From an uncultured Collinsella sp. (lineage in GTDB: Bacteria > Actinomycetota > Coriobacteriia > Coriobacteriales > Coriobacteriaceae), in the NCBI GenBank assembly GCA_902464485.1, contig CABQJJ010000017.1, forward strand, positions 1 through 27,465: a stretch of 27,465 nucleotides of DNA, written 5' to 3'. The translations under genes and the position numbers were made by a program. Numbering within the stretch: the first letter of the stretch is position 1; each line of letters starts with the position of its first letter. Below, piece after piece: positions 7,363 through 13,602 of this stretch. The notes under the pieces are model-generated. The model was not told where the DNA came from. It searched no databases and worked only from the letters and a program-made list of their open reading frames with translations.

Positions 7363-7368
7363 AGGAGG
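7363..7368 (+). promoter_or_regulatory. Ribosome-binding site deciding the GTG start of the ATPase gene
   Basis: AGGAGG ends 5 nt before the GTG at 7374, which fixes this start codon. Confidence 0.8.
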
Positions 7369-7373
7369 TCGCT

Positions 7374-8585
7374 GTGAAACTTCTTAAATTAAGAATCGAT
7401 GGGGTCACGCTGTTTAAGGACAAGCGTTTGGAGCTTGATTTTATTGCCTCCGATCGCGTTTTGAGCGATGAAGAAGGTAATTATGCTGACGTGTTTCCGC
7501 TGCCAGTTGGGTCCTCGCTCTATTCTCAAAATGTAATGGGCGTTGTTGGCGTTAACGCATCCGGCAAGACAACGACTCTCAACCTCGTGCGCTTTGTACT
7601 TGGTTATATGTCTGGCAGCTTTGTTATGCGCCGCTTTGCAACTGGCTCCGATGTTCTCGGAAACTTGGAGCGCCAAGTCAATGTTGCCTGTGTTTTTTTC
7701 GAAAAAGGTTCGGTCTATCTTATTGAGTCTCGGCTTCGCAAAGTAGATGGCGTAGCTGCGGAGGATACTTCTTTTGCGGAATCGCTTGCATTTGAGAACG
7801 AATGGCTTTGGAGATGCCCCGTATCGCGCGTCTCTAGAAAGGTCGTTTTGAATATCGAGCGTCTGAAGGATGTCTCTGAGCCTATTCTGGTTCGTGAGGG
7901 GCCTGATGATGGTGACCTTGTTCTTAACGATGCCCAACGAACTTTCCTGGATGACAACATGTCAATCGTGTCTGTCATCACGGGTAAGAAGATGGTCTCG
8001 GTGGAGTCCCCCGAGCGCACGCTGCCTTTGACGAGTTTGCCAACCCCTGTTGTTCAGGCTTTTGATCCGAGTGTTGAATATCTTGTCTGGAACAAGGAAA
8101 ACCAAGTGTTCCATCTTAAGTTTAAGGGTGAGCGAGCGGAGCGAGTGATGAATGTCGCGATCGCGACTTCTGTTCTGTCAAATGGAACGATCTTGGGCGC
8201 TGAGCTGGTCAATCAAGCGATAACCGCTCTCAGAAATGGGGGCTATCTGATTGTGGACGAGATTGAAACGGGTCTTAATAGATCACTTGTTGGCACAGTG
8301 ATTGAGCTTTTTGCTTCTCCTGTTACGAACCCATATGGGGCAACCTTGCTCTTTTCGACTCATTACTCGGAGCTACTTGATGTGCTGAGGCGCAAGGACA
8401 ATGTCTTTGTTCTTGTGCGCGACGATTCGTTTAAGACAGAGCTCATCAAGTATTCCGAGCGTATCAATCGGATTGAGAACAAAAAGAGCGATGTGATTAT
8501 CAACAATGTAATCAAGGGATCTATGCCTAAGTACCCCGACGTTCAAGCGATGCGCGAGTATGTTTGCGAGCACATCAATGGGTAA
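7374..8585 (+). CDS. AAA15-family (COG1106-like) ATPase, putative phage-defence subunit
   Basis: 403 residues. The N-terminus MKLLKLRIDGVTLFKD is the usual first strand of AAA15/OLD-like ABC-type ATPases. Walker A is GVNASGKTT at 59-67, with the motif SNGT near 270 in the signature position. Walker B is YLIVDEIETG with Asp295-Glu296, and the switch histidine is His330 in STHYS. Such ATPases act with a small effector in systems such as RloAB, AbiL and PARIS, where the ATPase senses infection and controls a nuclease. Here the next gene, an RloB/TOPRIM-like protein, overlaps its stop by 8 nt, giving a two-gene operon. It starts at GTG 7374 after a strong ribosome-binding site and the palindromic promoter at 7322-7350. 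Family call is strong; the defence role rests on gene pairing and its neighbour, the retron. Confidence 0.85.
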   Translation: MKLLKLRIDGVTLFKDKRLELDFIASDRVLSDEEGNYADVFPLPVGSSLYSQNVMGVVGVNASGKTTTLNLVRFVLGYMSGSFVMRRFATGSDVLGNLERQVNVACVFFEKGSVYLIESRLRKVDGVAAEDTSFAESLAFENEWLWRCPVSRVSRKVVLNIERLKDVSEPILVREGPDDGDLVLNDAQRTFLDDNMSIVSVITGKKMVSVESPERTLPLTSLPTPVVQAFDPSVEYLVWNKENQVFHLKFKGERAERVMNVAIATSVLSNGTILGAELVNQAITALRNGGYLIVDEIETGLNRSLVGTVIELFASPVTNPYGATLLFSTHYSELLDVLRRKDNVFVLVRDDSFKTELIKYSERINRIENKKSDVIINNVIKGSMPKYPDVQAMREYVCEHING

Positions 8586-9162
8586 TCAGGCAAAAGACAT
8601 TCTATCAAGTCGTTTTGTCTTGTTTAGCTGTGAGGGAACTGCAGAGGGCGCTGTTATTCAGGTGCTGTATGACAACGATTTGTTGATCGTCCCAAGAGAA
8701 CGAGTGGTCAAAGATGCCCTCATTGTTGATCGTCCTTACACGCGAAAACGTAAGGCTTCCGAAATTGCAAATGACTATTTCCCGATGAACTATGAGACTG
8801 CTGGGGCTGAAGGACTTGCGGTCGCACGGATTGTGGACAGCAGCGCTCCCAAGTTTGAGTTTCCAAAGCGCAGGCAGAACGGCACTAAGGTGCTGAGTTT
8901 TGTTACGCGACCGGAGATCGAGATGCTTGTGATTCACGCTGAGGGTGCCTATCGGGATTGGGAGAACGCGACCAGAAGGGATAGACAACTTAAGCCTAAC
9001 GAATTCTGCAAGCAGCGTCTTGGACTAGGCAAAATTAAAGAGAAGGACTTTCTTGAGGAGTATTGGGGCAACGGCGAAAAACTCGTAAAGGCAATTAAAG
9101 CTCATGCGGAGACGAGTAAGCGAAAGAGCGGAGAGTTTTTGCTGGTTGACTTGTTGAAATAG
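8578..9162 (+). CDS. RloB/TOPRIM-like partner of the AAA15 ATPase (putative effector)
   Basis: 194 residues from ATG 8578, which overlaps the ATPase stop in ATGGGTAA; an ATG at 8560 is possible but overlaps more. The N-terminal FVLFSCEGTAEGAVIQVL matches the first TOPRIM/RloB strand with its Glu (EG..E). In the middle, TRPEIEMLVIHAEG resembles the P-x-x-E-x-W-LLLH block of RloB proteins. The C-terminal part is basic and ends EFLLVDLLK. RloB-like and DUF4435 proteins are the effectors of two-gene ATPase systems; some cleave tRNA. No second acidic TOPRIM motif (DxD) is obvious, so catalytic competence is uncertain. It is translated with the upstream ATPase. Family assignment is by motif resemblance only. 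Confidence 0.6.
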   Translation: MGNQAKDILSSRFVLFSCEGTAEGAVIQVLYDNDLLIVPRERVVKDALIVDRPYTRKRKASEIANDYFPMNYETAGAEGLAVARIVDSSAPKFEFPKRRQNGTKVLSFVTRPEIEMLVIHAEGAYRDWENATRRDRQLKPNEFCKQRLGLGKIKEKDFLEEYWGNGEKLVKAIKAHAETSKRKSGEFLLVDLLK

Positions 9163-9449
9163 CAGCTGAGTGCCCGCCGGAAGTATGCTGCAAATTCCGG
9201 AGCCCTCGAGCATGCTGCTGTTTTTGCGTAAAGAAATCGCAGGTAGACGTGTTGTCACTATACGGCGTGGTCGGCATGTCTAGAATTTGCGCATGCTTCA
9301 GGATTGGGCGCTCATTTAGCACCCTCGGTGTCTCTACATCCTCTAAAAAGTTCTTAAAACAGCCTTAAATGCGCCTTGGCTCGCGTTGACAGCGTGCAAT
9401 ACGCAGGTTTGACTATGGCAAAAGTAGATTTTTGGGGAGGGGGAATGCC

Positions 9450-10186
9450 GTGGAAGTGCTGGTTGTTGGCAACACCGCATATGTTGACGATGTCTTTTGC
9501 TCCAAGGTGTTCCCCGGCGACCATGTGTAGGTCGTAGCCGCGCAGGACGCGCGCCGCGATGAGTCGTCGCCCCATGCTTCGTGGAAAGAGCTCCTCCAGC
9601 ACCTGGACCAGGCCTATGAGTTCGAGCGCGTGGTCTACCTTTCTACCTACCTCACCCCGCATACCGAGACTTTTGGCGACATTGGGCTACTGCGCTCGGT
9701 GTTTCGTGCCTGTATGGGACGCAATGTGCAGTTGCTGTTTATTGTGGGGTCCGCGGGTGCAGAGGGCACCACTGGCGGCTGTGACGACGATGCCACGGCC
9801 GCCAGTGGCGCCCAGACGGGCAAGGGCATTATCGCCCGCGCTGCCAACGACCTGTGCCGTCACTATGCATTGCGCGACGGCATCCAAGCCAAAGTCCTGC
9901 GCGTGCCGTATCTGTATACCGCATCGCCGGCATTAACCGACCCATTTTTGGTGCCGCTATTCGAGGCATGCTCGGGCGGGTCGGTCGCGCTTCAGGGTGC
10001 GGCAGATGCGCCGTTTCCCCTGCTGTGTGCCGAGGAACTCGCGGTGTTGGTGCATCGTATCTTTGACAGCTGGGATGCCAACTTTGAGATACTCGACGTT
10101 GCAGACGCTTTTGGCCACCCGAGGCCTATGGCGTGACCGTTGACGCTCCGGGTGCGAGTGTGACCTATCATACGCTCAACATCTAG
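9450..10186 (+). pseudogene. NAD-dependent epimerase/dehydratase-like gene, broken
   Basis: GTG 9450 follows a G-rich Shine-Dalgarno (GGGGAGGGGG). The frame opens VEVLVVGNTAYVDDVF, like the first strand of a Rossmann NAD-binding fold, but meets an in-frame TAG at 9528. Beyond it the same frame runs on without a break: FERVVYLSTYLTPHTETFGD, then AKVLRVPYLYTASPA and CAEELAVLVHRIFDSW, typical of atypical extended SDR proteins. Near 10118 one base seems lost: the frame ends at TGA 10136, while the neighbouring frame gives EAYGVTVDAPGASVTYHTLN before TAG 10186, the natural C-terminus. The gene therefore carries a nonsense mutation and a frameshift. A short protein from an internal start at 9630 is possible but would lack the NAD-binding start. 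Confidence 0.65.
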
Positions 10187-10224
10187 GCGATTCGTCGCCT
10201 ATCGGCGCTATACTGCAGCCGTTG

Positions 10225-10260
10225 CCCACGATCCGGGGAACACCTGCATCGTGGGTTTTT
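10225..10260 (+). terminator. Rho-independent terminator before the PLP-fold gene
   Basis: CCCACGAT (10225-10232) pairs with ATCGTGGG (10248-10255), followed by five T. It ends the epimerase pseudogene transcript, or acts as a leader hairpin for the next gene, whose GTG start is only 23 nt beyond. Confidence 0.7.
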
Positions 10261-10282
10261 GCTTATGAAGGGACGGTGCCTT

Positions 10283-11275
10283 GTGGACGTACAGCAGCTA
10301 GAAGAGGCCTGGGCTTTGAGGGCCGGCGCGCGTGGGGCGCGACTTATTGCGGCCTCGCATGTACCGGCGGCGCTGTCTTTGTTGGGGGCTGTACGTCCCG
10401 GCGATCGTCTGGTTGCGTTTGCCGATGACTTTGCCGATGCGTTTGCTCGCGGCTTTGATGGCTGCGACGTGGCTATAGTGGGGGAGCCGTCGGTTGCGGC
10501 GTTTGCTGCTGCGTCCGAGGGCTTTGATGCTTCGTTTGAGGTCGAGGGGCCTCACCTGTGGTGGTTCGTCAACTCTATTGGCGGGCTTGGACTGCGCGTG
10601 CCCGATTTGCGCGCGTTAGGACGCGCCACGCGTGAGGCTCATGCGCTGCTGGTTGTGGACAACACCGTGGCGTCGGCTTTTGGCTGCGATCCGCTGCGGC
10701 TGGGTGCTGTGCTGTCGTTCGAGGCACTTGACCGCGTGTGCGCCGGTGATGCTCCGCGCAAGTTGGTTGCCGTATCGGTCGCGCGCTCGCAACTCAAGCG
10801 CCATCGCGTGGATGCCGCGGCTGAGTGCGCGCATGCCCTGCTTGATGGCTGTGGCTTGGCCAAGCTTGATTTGCCTGCTGACGAGGCCGGTGTATTGGAG
10901 CGCGGGCTGGACTCGCTCGATGCCCGCATGCAGGCTCACTTCGACCGCGCACGTGCACTGGCCGAGTATTTGGCCACCAATGAGATGGTGCGCGACGTGC
11001 GTTATCCCGGTCTGAGCTCGCATCACGACCATGCCATCGCGACAGGAATCCTCGAGCACGGCTTTGGTCCGGCAGTTGAGTTTGACCTTATCGAGCGCAG
11101 TGCGGGTGATTTGTTCGATGCTTTGCCGGGAGAGTTTCGCACATCGCCCGCCGGCGGTGCAACAACACGACTCTCGGCCCCACACGGCAAGCAGGGGAGC
11201 ACCGTCCGTCTTTTCGCCGGCACCGACGATCCCTTGATCGTGGCCGCCACCCTAGACAATGCCCTCCGCAACTAG
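10283..11275 (+). CDS. Cys/Met-metabolism-type PLP-fold protein, apparently without the catalytic lysine
   Basis: About 330 residues from GTG 10283 (AAGGGA 9 nt upstream; ATG 10265 in the same frame is the alternative). The fold of cystathionine gamma-synthase/lyase enzymes shows in LLVVDNTVAS (usually VVDNTFAS), which follows HLWWFVNSIGGLGLRVPDL where the family has E-x-PSNP, and in the C-terminal block AEYLATNEMVRDVRYPGLSS then GFGPAVEFDL. Where the family has GADxVxHSxTKY, with the PLP lysine, this protein reads LGAVLSFEALDRV: no Lys-Tyr pair. The C-terminal GESLGG-like part is also altered (PAGGATTRLSAP). It may be a non-catalytic or re-purposed member. It lies downstream of a terminator and convergent to the ModE-like gene. 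Substrate unknown. Confidence 0.7.
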   Translation: MDVQQLEEAWALRAGARGARLIAASHVPAALSLLGAVRPGDRLVAFADDFADAFARGFDGCDVAIVGEPSVAAFAAASEGFDASFEVEGPHLWWFVNSIGGLGLRVPDLRALGRATREAHALLVVDNTVASAFGCDPLRLGAVLSFEALDRVCAGDAPRKLVAVSVARSQLKRHRVDAAAECAHALLDGCGLAKLDLPADEAGVLERGLDSLDARMQAHFDRARALAEYLATNEMVRDVRYPGLSSHHDHAIATGILEHGFGPAVEFDLIERSAGDLFDALPGEFRTSPAGGATTRLSAPHGKQGSTVRLFAGTDDPLIVAATLDNALRN

Positions 11276-11290
11276 CTAATTTGATGTTAG

Positions 11291-11635
11291 CTACTCTCTG
11301 ATACTGGCGATGAGGGCCTCGGCTTTTGTGGCGATGACCTGGTTGATGTCGGCCTGCAGCTCCTCGTAGACCGCTATGGCTCGCTCGCCGGCGGGGGTGA
11401 GGGTGGATCCACGGGCGCCGTCGCGCTCGATGAGTTTGCATCCCAGCTGCCCTTCGGCCTCGTTCACAATGCGCCAGGCCTTGGAATACGCCATGCCCAT
11501 GCTCTTGGCGGCACGGTTGAGCGAGTGCTCGCGGGCAATACCCTGCAGCAGCAAGACGCAGCCGTGACCAAACACGCCCGGCAGATCCTTGTCGCACGCT
11601 TGAATGACCAACTTTGCCGTCGTCCTGTACTTCAT
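11291..11635 (-). CDS. ModE/LysR-type winged-helix regulator
   Basis: 114 residues from ATG 11635 (GTG 11644 is an alternative, adding three residues; neither has ideal ribosome-binding spacing). The sequence GHGCVLLLQGIAREHSLNRA then KSMGMAYSKAWRIVNEAE is the winged helix-turn-helix of the ModE N-terminal/LysR type, followed by the wing GCKLIERDGARGSTLTPAG. No molybdate-binding (TOBE) domain is fused. Stand-alone ModE-like proteins regulate molybdate uptake or redox genes; none is adjacent here. It is convergent with the PLP-fold gene and divergent from guaB, sharing the 11636-11828 promoter region. The DNA-binding role is confident; its target is unknown. Confidence 0.85.
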   Translation of the reverse strand: MKYRTTAKLVIQACDKDLPGVFGHGCVLLLQGIAREHSLNRAAKSMGMAYSKAWRIVNEAEGQLGCKLIERDGARGSTLTPAGERAIAVYEELQADINQVIATKAEALIASIRE

Positions 11636-11758
11636 ATGCTCCACGTCTTCCCGCTAAAGTATTTGCTGGGCAAACGCAAAGCCTGCGTCAAACCCTCGTG
11701 TGCTCTTCTTAAATCATGCATTGTAGCAGTCAAAGTGCGTTAAGATACTTCCCCAGTA

Positions 11759-11778
11759 TTGGGCGCCCAAGGTTGGGC
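11759..11778. promoter_or_regulatory. Palindromes in the guaB leader
   Basis: TTGGGCGCCCAA (11759-11770) is a perfect 12-bp palindrome, and its right half GCCCAA is repeated as a hairpin partner with TTGGGC (11773-11778). The site lies 50-70 nt before guaB in the intergenic region shared with the divergent regulator, downstream of a TAAGAT (about 11741) that could be a -10. It may be an operator or part of the leader RNA. Function inferred. Confidence 0.3.
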
Positions 11779-11828
11779 TGGGTCCTACGAGGCCTGCAGC
11801 CGACCGGTCGCATGGAAAAAGGAGAAAC

Positions 11829-13340
11829 ATGGCTACGTTCTTTCCCGGTGAGTCCCACACGTTTTCGGAGTATCTGCTGGTCCCTGGTTACTCGTCCTCG
11901 CAGTGCATCCCCAACAACGTCTCTCTTAAGACGCCGCTGACCCGCTTTAAGCGCGGTGAGAAGCCGGCAATCACCCTGAACATCCCCATGGTTTCCGCCA
12001 TCATGCAGTCCGTCTCGGGCGTCGACATGGGTGTCGCGCTCGCTACCGAGGGTGGCCTGTCCTTTATTTACGGTTCCCAGAGCGCCGAGTCCGAGGCCGC
12101 CATGGTCAAGGCCGTCAAGGATCACAAGGCCGGCTTCGTTCAGTCCGATTCCACCCTGACCCCCGACATGACCATGGAGCAGGTCATCGAGCTCAAGGAG
12201 AAGACCGGTCACTCTACTATGCCGGTCACCGACGACGGCACTCCCAAGGGTAAGCTCCTGGGCATCGTCACCAGCCGTGACTATCGCCCCAGCCGCGATG
12301 ACCACCAGAAGAAGGTTTCCGAGTTCATGACCCCGCGTGAGCAGCTCATCGTGGGCGACAAGAACATCAGCCTCAAGGTTGCCAACGACGTCATCTGGGA
12401 CAATAAGCTCAACGCCCTGCCCATCGTTGACGACAACGATCACCTGATGGGAATCGTCTTCCGCAAGGACTACGACAGCCACAAGACCAACCCCAACGAG
12501 CTGCTCGACGGCGACAAGCGCTACATGGTCGGCGCCGGTATCAACACCCGCGACTATGCAGAGCGCGTGCCGCTGCTCATCGAGGCCGGCGCCGATGTCC
12601 TGTGCATCGACTCCTCCGAGGGCTTCAGCGAGTGGCAGAAGCGCACCATCGAGTGGATCCGCGCCAACTATGGCGAGGACGTCAAGGTCGGTGCCGGTAA
12701 CGTCGTCGACGCCGAGGGCTTCCGCTTTTTGGCCGACTGCGGCGCCGACTTCATTAAGGTCGGTATCGGCGGTGGTTCCATCTGCATCACCCGTGAGACC
12801 AAGGGTATCGGCCGTGGCCAGGCCACCGCGCTGATCGACGTCTGCCGCGCTCGCGACGAGTACTACGAGGAGACTGGCGTCTACGTGCCCGTGTGCTCCG
12901 ACGGTGGTATCGTCTACGATTACCACATGACGCTCGCCCTTGCCATGGGTGCAGACTTTATGATGCTGGGCCGTTACTTCGCCCGCTTTGACGAGAGCCC
13001 GACCGAGCGCGTCAACGTCAACGGCCAGTATATGAAGGAGTACTGGGGCGAGGGCTCCGCGCGTGCCCGCAACTGGCAGCGCTACGACTTGGGCGGCGCC
13101 GCGAAGCTCAGCTTCGTCGAGGGCGTTGACTCCTACGTTCCCTACGCCGGTTCCCTCAAGGACGGCGTGGGCGGCACGCTCTATAAGGTCAAGTCCACGA
13201 TGTGCAACTGCGGCGCTCTCTCGATTCCCGAGCTCCAGGAAAAGGCGCGCCTGACTCTGGTTTCCTCGACCTCGATCGTCGAAGGCGGCGCCCACGACGT
13301 AGTCGTGAAAGACTCTCAGCAGTCTGTGTCTTATCGATAG
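11829..13340 (+). CDS. guaB: Inosine-5'-monophosphate dehydrogenase
   Basis: 503 residues, the normal length. It oxidises IMP to XMP with NAD, the committed step of GMP synthesis in the cytoplasm. After the N-terminal barrel strands, residues about 100-230 hold the two CBS domains (LLGIVTSRDYRPSRDD, ALPIVDDNDHLMGIVFRKD). The catalytic loop is IGGGSICITRE with Cys319 as nucleophile; most bacterial enzymes have GPGSICTTR. The IMP-binding strand SDGGIVYDYH and the flap YWGEGSARARNWQRYD follow. AGGAG lies 5 nt before the ATG at 11829. A strong terminator follows at 13391, so guaB is monocistronic. The upstream leader has palindromes and a divergent regulator gene. The call is certain; the motif variant is noted separately. 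Confidence 0.97.
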   Translation: MATFFPGESHTFSEYLLVPGYSSSQCIPNNVSLKTPLTRFKRGEKPAITLNIPMVSAIMQSVSGVDMGVALATEGGLSFIYGSQSAESEAAMVKAVKDHKAGFVQSDSTLTPDMTMEQVIELKEKTGHSTMPVTDDGTPKGKLLGIVTSRDYRPSRDDHQKKVSEFMTPREQLIVGDKNISLKVANDVIWDNKLNALPIVDDNDHLMGIVFRKDYDSHKTNPNELLDGDKRYMVGAGINTRDYAERVPLLIEAGADVLCIDSSEGFSEWQKRTIEWIRANYGEDVKVGAGNVVDAEGFRFLADCGADFIKVGIGGGSICITRETKGIGRGQATALIDVCRARDEYYEETGVYVPVCSDGGIVYDYHMTLALAMGADFMMLGRYFARFDESPTERVNVNGQYMKEYWGEGSARARNWQRYDLGGAAKLSFVEGVDSYVPYAGSLKDGVGGTLYKVKSTMCNCGALSIPELQEKARLTLVSSTSIVEGGAHDVVVKDSQQSVSYR

Positions 13341-13390
13341 GATAAGAGCTGCACATAAAGGTTGAGTATCAACCACGTTATTTAGATAAA

Positions 13391-13430
13391 GCGAGATGCC
13401 TGCAAGTCGCAGGCATCTCGCTTCTTGTAT
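13391..13430 (+). terminator. Rho-independent terminator of guaB
   Basis: Perfect 13-bp stem: GCGAGATGCCTGC (13391-13403) with GCAGGCATCTCGC (13409-13421), loop AAGTC, followed by TTCTTGTATTT. Confidence 0.9.
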
Positions 13431-13458
13431 TTGCTATCATCATGCGAGTTAACGATGT

Positions 13459-13576
13459 GGCGGGGCGTTCTCACCTTTGCTCGCTACAAGTTCCGCACGA
13501 GCCGAAGGCCACTTAATGTGGCCTTCGTGCGAGCAGGACTGTTCGCAGTAGCGAGCAAAGGTGAGAACGCCCCGCC
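13459..13576. repeat. 118-nt nested palindrome upstream of leuS
   Basis: The outer arms 13459-13487 and 13548-13576 are perfect 29-nt reverse complements (right arm starts GTAGCGAGCAAAGG). The 60-nt interior contains a second hairpin: GAAGGCCAC (13504-13512) with GTGGCCTTC (13518-13526), loop TTAAT, extended by CGCAC (13494-13498) with GTGCG (13527-13531). It lies after the guaB terminator and 16 nt before the leuS ribosome-binding site. It lacks a T-box consensus and a T-tract. It could be a small mobile palindromic element or a structured leuS leader. Confidence 0.85.
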
Positions 13577-13602
13577 CCAACCCAGCTAACAAAGGAGCTG
13601 AT

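Noticed and set aside
11730..13376. 548-codon minus-strand open frame over guaB
   Set aside because: It is the antisense shadow of guaB, caused by GC-rich third positions; its sequence is a repetitive Val/Gly/Leu/Asp mix.
13430..13602. T-box riboswitch before leuS
   Set aside because: The T-box consensus (GGTGGxACCGCG-like) is absent; the region holds a nested palindrome instead.
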